This document shows, one piece after another, positions 12,395 through 24,300 of a stretch of DNA of 43,119 bases (the stretch's first letter is position 1; each line of letters starts with the position of its first letter). The notes under the pieces are model-generated. The model was given only the letters and a program-made list of their open reading frames with translations. It ran no database searches and was not told the DNA's origin. The stretch is from contig JAWQRO010000322.1 in the NCBI GenBank assembly GCA_033557835.1, positions 1 to 43,119 of the forward strand, written 5' to 3'. This DNA comes from Helochares maculicollis (Eukaryota > Arthropoda > Insecta > Coleoptera > Hydrophilidae). The translations under genes were made by a program, and so were the position numbers.

Positions 12395-15300
12395 GTAAGT
12401 ATTAATTTAAATTTGTGTCGCAAATTTTACAAGAACATTTTTATCAGCATTGGGCGGTACAAAACCAGAAGACGAATACAATGAAGCGAATAAACGACAT
12501 ACGATGTCTCATCCTCCCGAACATATACCGGATATTGACAACCAAACGCCAGCTAAGTTGAAATCGCCCAAAGAGTCAAAAGAAAAGGAAAAGGACAAGA
12601 AAGAGAAAGTTAAAGATAAGGTAAATATTAAATGTTGTTTTCATTTGTTGCTAGTTAAATCCTGTTGATCAACTTGTAGAATGTGAACTAACAAATGATT
12701 TCACTGTATGCAAATGTTAGCTTTTTATGTAATATAGCTCATTAGAGATCACCACCTCACATTTACTGAACAATCTTGCAGATGCTATACTTTCCATCTT
12801 TGAATATATCATTGCAAATTGTGTTTATGTTATTTATGTATATTTATTGAGAGAATGGGGATAGGTGTAGATTAAAAATTGATGAAATTCACGTGTTTCT
12901 CAGGATAATTCATGGACTTGATTGTATAACATCCATTTTGTGGATGTGATGTTGCCTATTAAGTATTTTTTCGAAAACTACAGCTCTAATGACAGTTCCA
13001 ATTTATTCCCATATATTTTTATTGTAATTTGTAAACAATTTCCTGAAACTCTACTGATGTAGTATGCATTTAGCCAGAGATATTTATAGATAATTTCATG
13101 AAAGAAGGATTATGCAATGAGAATGATTTCAGAAATTCTGATAAAGGTCTATGCTAGAAAATTCAAATGGAATTGTTGGTACAAGTTATAATTTATTATA
13201 TGTTAGATTATTCAAAAAGTTAATATGTTTTTAAAATTTATTATTATAAAAATTGCAACCATGCTAAATGTTTTAATTTTGAATATTCAGATTTGAAATA
13301 CGTACATTTTCAAGTCTCAATAAGCAAAACCCTTTTTTGATTGAAAGATCCATTTGCAATTTTCTATTATTCCAATAAACTTGCTTGGATTTTTGAGCTT
13401 GGTTGAGAATCCATCTTTCATCGTAGGTTACAAATGTAAAAAAAATGAATTTGGAAATTGTAAATATATTCAGAAACGGTGGTTAAAAAATTGACAATTT
13501 AAATGTATAAGTACAAACTTCAAATAGTTAATCTGCAGGATTGTATTTCATGTTTCACAGTAAATGCTAAATCAACATATGATTTATTTTTGTTTTATAT
13601 TTTGCTACCATAAAAATATTCATTGCCTAAAATCTATGTGAATAAATTAATAACATGATTTTACACAGTTTTAAGGAGTTTTCTTCTACAATTTCTAAGC
13701 AATATTTAGCTTCAAGAAAAATCCAATGAAAAAGTAATGGATTTAGTTTTTCTACAATCATTTGCCATTCAACTTGAATTTTTATTGATTTTTTTGCGAG
13801 ATTTAGTTATATGATTTTATTTTCTTTATCATGGTTAAAGAAGTGTGTTAAAATTCTTAATTGGTGCAAACATTTTCTTTTTCCATGAGTCACGATTAAT
13901 TCAATTTCAATTATACTTAATGCCTCAACTTAAATTATAAATGTTGTGTACCTATAACAAGCATACAAGAAGAGGAAGTGCAGATACGGAAACGGCCAGC
14001 TCGGCTAGTTCAGAGGAGGGAGAATATGAGGCAGAAAAAACTCAGAAGGTGTTAGAATTTATCAACACATTTTATGTGCTGCTAATGTTGCTACAAGCTC
14101 AGTTTTCTTCTTTTATTTATCGTCAGATTTACTTTTAATATCTACATAGAATTTTAATTTGATATGCTGACTCACTACTGCTTCATTTTTTAAACAAATA
14201 ATTTACGGGGATATACAATATGCATTATTTTTATTTCAATGAACACATTTTTTGATAAATTGATTTCAAAGACATTTTTAAATTTAATTGTCCTAGCCAG
14301 ATGAGATTGGTGATTGATGTGTATAATCAAAGCTTTAAAAAAAGTGCAAATACACATGTTTGCATTTCATATAAACGATGATCTTTAGAACATTAATGTT
14401 CAACTGGATGTTGTAGTTCCTTTACTTTTATTGTAAACAGAATATTTAGTTTAATTGATATTCCGTACTTTTGCACATTTTAATATCCAATCAAAAGTTT
14501 TCGTAAAAGTACCAGTCTTTGAATATTTGTTTCTTAGTAATAAGCATGCACCAGGCTGCTTGGATACATGTCTCAGATTTGTAAGTTCCTTGCTTTTAAG
14601 CATGCCCCAAATCATAGAATCTTGTTGCATGCAGTATGTCTAACTAAAAATTAATAGGAAATCTATGCAATTGTTTAATGTTTTGATTTAACAATCAATT
14701 TTATTGGAATTGTATGTAGACACATGCAATAAAATTTTGCGCTTCTGAGAGAAATGTCAGATAATGCTACTATGGGAACATTTAGAGAAACAAAACGTTG
14801 GGATAGTAATTCTCAGTGTTTTATTGAACAGTTGTGTTAAATTAATCTAACATACTATTTAGTTTTCTTTGGACTTTTAACTTAATGTTATACGAATTCT
14901 TAATTAAACTACACTAAAATCATTTAATTAAAGCAATGTGAATGTCACACTTGAATAATTCAGTTGCTAAAAGACTAATTTCTAGAAATAATAAAGTTGG
15001 AACATAACTATTATAAATATAATATAGTTTCTCCAATGTAGAAAAATATTCCATTCATTAATCTCACTAGGTTAGGCTGCAATTTTTAACTAACTTTTAA
15101 ATTGTATTTTTAATGATTCCTTGGCAAGATAATCTACTGAATAAAACAATTTGATAGTTTAAAAAATGAACCAGTATATTTTAAATTTTGCTCAATTATT
15201 GCATATTTCTACACTTGATATAATAATTAGAAATACATACGTATATTATAAATTAGAACAATCAAGGGAAAAGTTTAATACTGGTAAATACGAAAATTTT

Positions 15301-18300
15301 CACTAAGTTAATTAGTTTTAATGATCATTATTTTTCATTTAGTATTGAACTTTTATCCTGTTTGAGTTAACCAGTATTGTAGGATTTGTTATGCTTGCCA
15401 TTTCCTTGCATTTTTGATGTTGATGACCTTAATCATCTTTGAAAATATTGGCTAAAACTTTGCATTATAGTATACTGCATAATAAATTTGGCGTTATAAA
15501 TAATCATTTTGGCTACCATTCGCTTAATGTCTACTGAACGTAACACTGATTCCATTTAGAATTACTAATGTAACTCTAATCTGCATGAAATTTAGCCTCA
15601 TAATAGCGGCATTATATAGAAAAGCAGTGATTGTTTCGCTAATAATTTTCACTTAAGTAAATCTAGTCTATTCCTAGTAAAATATGTAATTAAAATATTA
15701 CAATATAGAATATGGACCATGTAACCGAAATCAATGTTAGAAGAAAACTGGCCATTTTCATGCACATCTTCTTGATATAGTATGTATACATAATACAAAC
15801 TGATGATAAAAAAGGTAGTCTTGATATAATATGTTCTGTATTGGTCACTATAGATTGCATTACCGAAATTACAAGTAACAAGCTGGTAAGGATTCTTTTT
15901 CAGTACCAAATAAGTACTAGTATGTAGGGTACTCGGCCCTAGACGAGCAAAGATGTAATTTGATCTTCTATTGCCTCCATACAAAACTAAGAAATTCAAG
16001 CGGAGTAGTGTAGCTATAGCATAGCAATGCTAAAAAATATTTATAATTCATTCAAAATATTATGCAGTATAGTCAGATTTCAAAGGACCTTCTTTTCATT
16101 ATGTTAAAAATGTATTTATTTAATTTAAAGAAACCGGTTGGTGGTGTTGCCGTATTGCCAGCCGGTGGTTTATTTGGAAAGAAGAAAGATGACAAAGATA
16201 AAGAAAACAAAGATTCAAATGCTGTGGAGCAGAACGGAACAGACAATGAATCTCAGTTGAATTCCAGCGCAGAATATGACAAATCTCCAAGGGATAAAAA
16301 AGAACGATCCAAGGTGAGTTGCTAAATTAAGGTTTCTCATTAGAAAATTCTTATCCTTTTTTTAAATCTATTAGATATAACTTCTTTTTCAATAGATCGG
16401 GTATCAATTTAATTTGAATATCTAGCGTATTTTTGTTAAAATAATTTGAATGATATATATTTGAAAAGCTTCCCACTAAGTTCGGTATCACAATGAAGGT
16501 AAATTGTATAACATTTAATATGTATATTTGAAGTTAAACGTTCATAATGCATAAAATCAAATCTCCAAATATTATCAAATTTTTTTTTGTTGAAAAATAG
16601 GGCGCATTTCACAAACAAATATCAAAATAGTTAAATGAACAAATGTTTAATACAGTGGTAAATTTATTTCAAATCATAGTTTTTGTTACTTTTGTTTTCA
16701 AAATATACCCAACATATGAAAATATCTTGAATGTATAATAAAGATTAATCATTCATAATACAAAGCCATTATCATATACTGATAATGAGGTTTCACTCTA
16801 GTAAATAAAAACAAATGAAACAAAGAAAATTATGATAAAGATTTTGGAGAATATAACAAAGTTTGCTTATTTTTTTACAAACAAATTATTGATATGTAAA
16901 ATACTTTAAAAGAAACACTTGTGCTTGATTTTTATTATTCGTCATGTCTTTTTGCAAGTAATGCTATGGTCAATGTTGTTTTAGTGTTATATATCGTAAA
17001 TATTTGTTGCAAATTGCATTATCATTTTTGCCCAATTTGTTTGTAGTATTTGCTTGTAATAAAATTTGATATTACATTAGTGTAGTCATAATTTTTCAGT
17101 AGGCAAATATTTTGAATTCGTAAGCTATTTTAATTTAGAGAAAGTCATATAAAATATTTGCTTCATTCTTTTATTATATTCCGCATGTACTTACGTCGCA
17201 TGTTTTGCTTTAAAATGAACAGAGTCCAGGCTTCCTCTTCAATAAAGGTGATAAGAAGGACAAAGATAAGAGATCTAAGAGTCCTGAGCAAGGAGGAGGT
17301 CCTCCTATGGGCTCCCCACAATTGCCAGGTTATACAAGAGAAAATGATCCTTCTACTGAAAAAATACCCCCAAAGAAGGAAGCTGTGCAGGAAAAAGTAC
17401 CTGTTCCTGTACCAGTACCTATCCCAGTAAGTCAAGGTCAACCATTAGGATCTGCATATCGTGATCCCAGATCTGATTCTGCTGCCTTTATTGCTGGAGA
17501 ACAGTATATGATACATCCAGACGAGGCAAATAAGCCACAAAAACAAGTCAGTCCTGTTAGTTCACCAACTGCTGTAATTCCAGTCGCTGCAGTGCCAAGC
17601 AAAAAGACTAAATTAGTTAAATTATTTGTAATAACTGCCAAAAAAGATCCCAAAACTGGTAAAATGGATATGGAAACTGCAGTACATGAAACTTGTGAAG
17701 GCATACAGACAGTAGAAACTGGTCTAATTGATTCTAAGTATGGCTTAATCGATCCTTCAAATGCAACAATAATTGTAACTGACCCAGCTAATGGACAAAA
17801 GGAAGTGATCCAAGGATATGTAGAACCATCTACAAAACAAATATGCATTACTTCAGGTGCTGTTATCAATCCTCAAACAGGAAAGAAAGACGCTAGTATG
17901 GGGCAGATAATTGCCATATCTGGTAAAGAGCAGAAACCTACCGTAAGTCCTTTGAAACCATTCCCAAAGAAACGTATTATTAAAATTACGGTAACTACTG
18001 CCAAAAAAGATCCTAAAACAGAGAGGATTGAAGCAGAGAAAGGCACTGTAGAAACTTTAGATGCTGTTCTTGACCCAGTTTCAGGACAAATTGAAACTAA
18101 ATATGGAACCATTGATTCTCTAAATAAAAAAATTGTTCACAAAGATCCCAAATCTGGTAAAACAGACGTTCGGCCCATTGACATTGATGATACTTTAGGA
18201 CAAATTGTCGTTAAAGAAGGTGTAGTAGATCCCAAATCAGGAAAAGTAGATCCGAATTTAAGACAGCTGATTCTAATATCTGATAAAGGTGATACTGTAG

Positions 18301-21300
18301 TACCCATAACTGCAGTTACAGCACAAAGAGATGCTAAAACTGGTCAATTGGACTCTACAAAGGCTCACAGTGAAGTTAGAAATGGCAAAATAAATCCAAA
18401 AACTGGAGATATAGTTACTAAATATGGTACTATTGATGTAAACAAACGGGTTATCACAAACCGGGACCCAGTTTCTGGTAAACTTCAAGAACGTTCAATT
18501 CAACTTGATGGTCAAGATAATGTAATTATTTTATCTGGAGTCATCGACCCTCTCACAGGAAAAAGAGATGATAATTTGAGCCAAATCTTACAAATTGGTG
18601 CCGAAATAGATTCTCAACTGGAAGTTACATCCGTTGGAGGGAAAGCAGATAAAAAAGGTTTGGATCCAAAACATTCAACTTCTGAAAAAACAACTGCTCT
18701 GTATGATCCAGATACAAACAAAGTGTTCACAAAATATGGTATTTATGACCCAATTCACGAAACGTTGACGTTTATTGATCCAAAATCGGGAAAAGCAGAA
18801 GTTAAACAAGGTCAGCATGATCCAGCATTAGGTGGTACCTTATTCCGTGGCTTGGTCAACCCGAAATCAGGAAAAGTAGATTCAAATTATGGTCGTACTA
18901 TTAAAATTGAACCAAAGCATGCTGCTGTTGATCCAGCTGCCGAGGCACAATTATTCGAAGCTGAAATTTCAAAGGCACCCACTGCCCCTGCATCTCCAGC
19001 TAAAACCATAACAACACCAGTGCCAATTGCAGATAAAAATGCTGTAATTAAAATTATGGTTATTACAGCTAAAAAGGATCCTAAAACTGGCCAATTGGAT
19101 ATTGAAAATGGTACAGTCGATCATTCTGCTGGTATAATTCATTCTAATGGTGAAATCGATTCTAAGTATGGCTTGCTTGATCTTAAGAAAGGCACACTAA
19201 CTTATTCCGATCCGGCATCTGGCAAAGAAGAAATCGTTCAAGGAAAAGTTGACCCTGTGACTGGACAATTCGTCATATCAAGTGGTGCAGTTTTGGATCC
19301 AAAAACAGGAAGAAAGGATGACCACTTAGGTCAAGTTATTACAGTTGTAGGTGACAAACCTAAACCCGTCGAAAAAATGGTTCCCAATGCTCTTCCTTCA
19401 CATCCAGTACCAAAAAAACGTGTGATCAAAATATTGGTCATAACTGCTAAAAAAGATCCAAAAACTGGAAGAGCTGAAACTGACAAGGGCACAGTTGAGA
19501 AGCTTACTGCTACAGTAGATCCAGTATCAGGAATAATTGATACCAAATATGGTAAAATTGATCCAGAAAATGGAAAAATTATTCAAAAAGATCCTAAAAC
19601 AGGCAAAGCTATCATAACACCAGTTAGCATAGATGAAAATAGCGGTCAAGTATATATCGCTGATAATGTTGTAGATCCAAAATCAGGTAAAATATCACCA
19701 AATCTTGCACAACTCATTAATATTGTCGATCCAAAAGAACCTGTTGTTACTATTACAACCATAACAGCACACAAAGATCCAAAAACTGGCGCTATTGATA
19801 TCAAGAACGGACGACCAGAAATTACAAATGGAAAAGTTAATCCAAAGACTGGAGAAATTATGACAAAACAAGGCACAATAAATCTCAAATTGATGAGAAT
19901 TATTGCTAAAGATCCTAAAACTGGCAAACTCACTGATCGACCAATTCAAATTGATAAGGAAGATAACATTATTATTAGCCAAGGAATTATTGACCCGAGA
20001 ACTGGAAAAGTTGATCCTAATATGGTTCAGGTTGTACAAGTAGGTCCTGAAGTTGACCCAGAAATTCAAATCACAACATATGTTGGAAAACTAGATACAA
20101 AGAAAAATGCCATTGACTCGAAGAATGCTACACCTGAAACAACAGTAGCACTTTATGACCCTGATCGTAATATAATTTATACTAAATATGGACACCTTAA
20201 TCCTGTTGATGAAACTTTAACTGTATTAGAACCTAAAACGGGTAAGATGGAGGTTAGACCTGGAGAAACAGAACCCAACACTGGTGAATTAATATTTAAA
20301 GGTGGTTTCACTAATCCAAAAACAGGTAAACATGATCCACACTTTGCTAGAGCGCTCACTGTACATATCAATGAGCCATCTGTCGATGCAGTGGCACAAC
20401 AACAACCATCTGAAAAAGATTTAGAACAAATGAAAGCGGCTCCTGCTGTTCAACAAAGTGTTAAATCTACAACACCTGTTACTACACCTACTAAAACAAT
20501 ACAAACGCCTGTAAAACAAGCAGCTAGTCCAACTATGCAAATAGGAGTTGCCCCTCAACCTGTTCCAAAACACCGAATTGTTAAAATCATGGTTATAACC
20601 TATAAAAAAGACCCGAAAACTGGGCAAGTCGATATTGATAATGGTGAAGTAGAACATTTAAGAGGCATACTTGATCCAAACACTGGTTTTGTCGAAACCA
20701 AGTATGGGTTAATTGATCCCAAAAATGGTTCAATTATTACAAGAGATCCAACAACTGGTCAAAATGAAGTTTTACAAGGAAAGGTAGATGCTACAACTGG
20801 ACAAATATCAGTTCCAGGTGGCAAACTTGCTGATCCAAAATCTGGGAAGCCGGAGCAAATTGCTGGACAAGTTTTCTCCGTTGTTGGTCTGAAACAAGCT
20901 CAAGAACCAGTGTCATCACCACTGGTGCCTAGAAAACGTACAATTAAAATCACAGTAATTACAACAAAGATTGATCCTAAAACGGGTAAACCAGACCCAG
21001 AAAAAGGGCAGATTGAACAATCTACTGCCACATTAAATCCTGCAACAGGTTTAATAGAATCAAAATATGGATTAATTGATCCCAAGAATGGAAAACTAAT
21101 AATTAATGATCCTAAATCAGGAAAAGTTGATGCTAAATCAGCTCAGGTAAATGAAAGCACAGGGCAAATAATTGTAGCATCAGGAGTTGCAGATCCCAAG
21201 TCTGGAAAAGTTGACAGTTCTTTAGGACAAATCATTAGCATTGCTGGGCAAAATGACCCCATTGTGGAAATTACTACAATAACTGCTAAAAAGGACCCAA

Positions 21301-24300
21301 GAACGGGAATTATTGATGTTAATAATGGTCAAATGGAAACAACTAGAGGCAAAGTTAATTCTGCGACTGGAGACATTGCAACAAAATATGGAGTGATAAA
21401 TTTAAAACTAATGAGAATATCAACTGTGGACCCAGCAACTAAGAAAACGGAAACGAGGAAGATCTTAGTTGATCAAGATGGAAACATTATTATCCCTACA
21501 GGAGTCAGAGATCCAAAAACTGATACTATTAATAATGAATTGGGTCAAATAATTAAAATTGGGCAAGAAATCGAGCCTGAGGCTCAGATCATCACATTTA
21601 TGGGTAAAGTGGATCCAAAGAAGAACACCATTGACTGTAAGAATATTGTGCCAGATGTATCTACTGGTGTTTACAATCCCCACACTCATAAGATAGATTC
21701 AAAATATGGTCAAATTGATCCAGTTAATGGCACTTTGACGTATGTAGATCCTAAAACTGGCAAACAAGAAGTAAAACAAGGCATTATTGATCTAAATACT
21801 GGACATATTTTATTCAAGGGCTATACAAATACTAAAACTGGAAAACATGATCCAAATTATGGAAGATTGGTATCAGTTTTGATCACAGATCCACAAATTG
21901 ATAATAACGGACAAGTTATAGAGAAAGATGTTAAAAGCTATAAGATTGATCCTAAAACGAGCCAAGTATGGGCATTCGATCATCAGGACCCTATTACAAA
22001 ACAAGAAGTTTATTCTACTGGGCAGATTGATCCAACAACAGGATACATCATAACGGTTTATGGATATTTAGATCCTAAATCTGGTACGATATCTAAAACT
22101 GTGAAAGTTGATCCTAATAATGCTAAAGTAGATCCAGAAACCAATCAAGTTTATACAAAGACCGGCGAAATTGATGAATTAGGTGAACCATTGTACTCTG
22201 TTTCTGAAATTGATCCGAATAGTGGTGAAATTTACACAAAATATGGTAAAATAGATCCAAAGACTGGCAAGCTGATTATTATTAGAGTTTATTTGGTGAC
22301 ACAAACTGACCCAACTGGAAAGATAAAGGAAATTGATCCTAAAGATTGTCAATATGATGAAAAAACTGGTAGGATTATTAATGTTACAACACATACTGTA
22401 TACATGTATAGTATGGTAGATCCTAAAACAGGAAAAGTTGTTCAGGTTGATCCTAATGATCCGCTTGTAAAGAGTGCTAATACAAAAGTAACTCAAGTGT
22501 TGACCCTTTCGGGTGAAATTGATCCTGTAACTGGAAAAATCCATACCGAATGGGGCCATATTGATCCTCAAACTGGAGATATTGATCCAAAAACAGCTAG
22601 AAGAGATCCGGTTACTGGGCAATTGATATTGAACTATGCTCAAATAGATCCTTCGCATTTTACTGATCTTAAAGATACTAAGGTTCGTGTGAAGACATTC
22701 ACAAAAAAACCAGGAGCTAGTTCATCTGAAGGTGAAAGCAGTGACGATGACTTGCTGGAGTACGCAGCAGAGAATATGCAGGACTTGGCTAGCCTTAAGA
22801 TTCCTTCAGGTAAATCAAGTTTAAGTACCCCGGTCGTAGTTAAAACTACCACAAAACAAATCGTTACAAAAGATCGTGGGGGCCTGACTCAAGATATCGA
22901 AGAAAAAGTTGAAGATGGTCGAACAGGTGAAGTTACAATATCAAAGCAAGTAAACAAGGTAAGTGCTAATATTATGTTTTAGTTATTATATTTTTAGTTT
23001 GAGCACTACACATTTTTCAACATATTCTTACTTTATAGCATTTGTGATCTGATGTAGATAGTTTACTGAATTGTATTCTCCAGTTACTACATTTGATAGA
23101 AAACTATTTCATTGGGTGTTTCTTTATTCCTTCAAATACAATTTGAAATATATGGTCATTCATTTTTGATAATTACATTTTTAGAAACATTGTTAAAATA
23201 AAGGTGCCCAAGCTGCTATTCTTTTCCCGATTTTTGTTTAATTTTTTAAATTTATACATATTAATATAATAGTGACAAATAAACTGTCACTAATATCTTG
23301 AAGAATACAGGTACAGTTTATTTGGAAAATTATAAAGTAAAATGTGTTGAAAATTGTTATTAAAATAATTTATATACTTAATTATTAGTTGCAATAAAAT
23401 AGTGTGTTGCATTAGTAAATGAGTTTTTGTATTGTCGTTATCAATTTTATATTTTGCAAATAGATGTTGTTATGCACTAGTAGGAGTTGAAACTATGAAG
23501 TAGTTTATAATTAAAAGTGATGGTTTAATTTTGGGGAGATGGAATGCTATCCTGAAAGACATGACATTTTATTGAATTCACTGTTATAGTCTTAAATTTG
23601 ACTTTTATGAATTAAGTTTGATATTTGAATAGTTAAACCTTCAATATTCAAGAATAAACATGCCCAATAAATAAAATATACTTGCGTTTAGGGAAATGCC
23701 CTTGCCCTTACGTCAATAGAATTTTGTATAGTCTATGTATCACAATGTAGCAGTTTAACTTCATCAAATTAATTTTAGGCCAAATAAATTATGCATTTCG
23801 CCAAGTCAAAATATTACCTTGATTATAAGGAACATTTATGGAATAAATTGCAATTTCTTTAAAAAAAATTTCAATATTGGATTTTTTTAATTTGAGAAAT
23901 ACATTTTGAAATGCTTTTATTTGCAATTTAAGTATTCTACATTTAATTTTGACACTAGCAAGTTCTGCAATAATTCTAAAGATACTGAAGAATAAGTTTA
24001 ATGGCTGAGCTCTTGAAGGTGTGAGCAGCTTCTGATCTATTAAGCTATTATATATAAAACGGGGTTAACATTATTATTAGAGTAACTGATGATATAAAAT
24101 TTAGAATTAAATTCTAAAGAACAATAAAAAAACCATTAATGGTTAATGATCAAAACAAAAAGTAAAATTGTATTTGTAAGATCTTGAAAATTTTAAAAAT
24201 AATTACTACCCCAAAATTCTTTTACTTCCAAAACGATTTGTGCTTTGTACAATCGTTTTGTAAAATTGTCTACTAATTAGCAAGTTATAATAAACATTTA

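Noticed and set aside
15649..15999. 116-codon minus-strand frame in a coracle intron
   Set aside because: Composition follows AT-rich intron DNA (rich in Y, I, F, N). No domain, splice partner or second supporting signal.
17438..22852. Many antisense open frames (up to 159 codons) opposite the giant exon
   Set aside because: They arise from the repetitive codon pattern of the sense strand, lack start contexts and recur with the repeat period.
17223..22958. Bacterial contamination or surface-protein gene, suggested by DPKTG/LPxTG-like repeats
   Set aside because: The exon joins in phase to FERM and 4.1 C-terminal exons on both sides, has eukaryotic splice sites and shares the AT-rich codon use of the rest of the gene.
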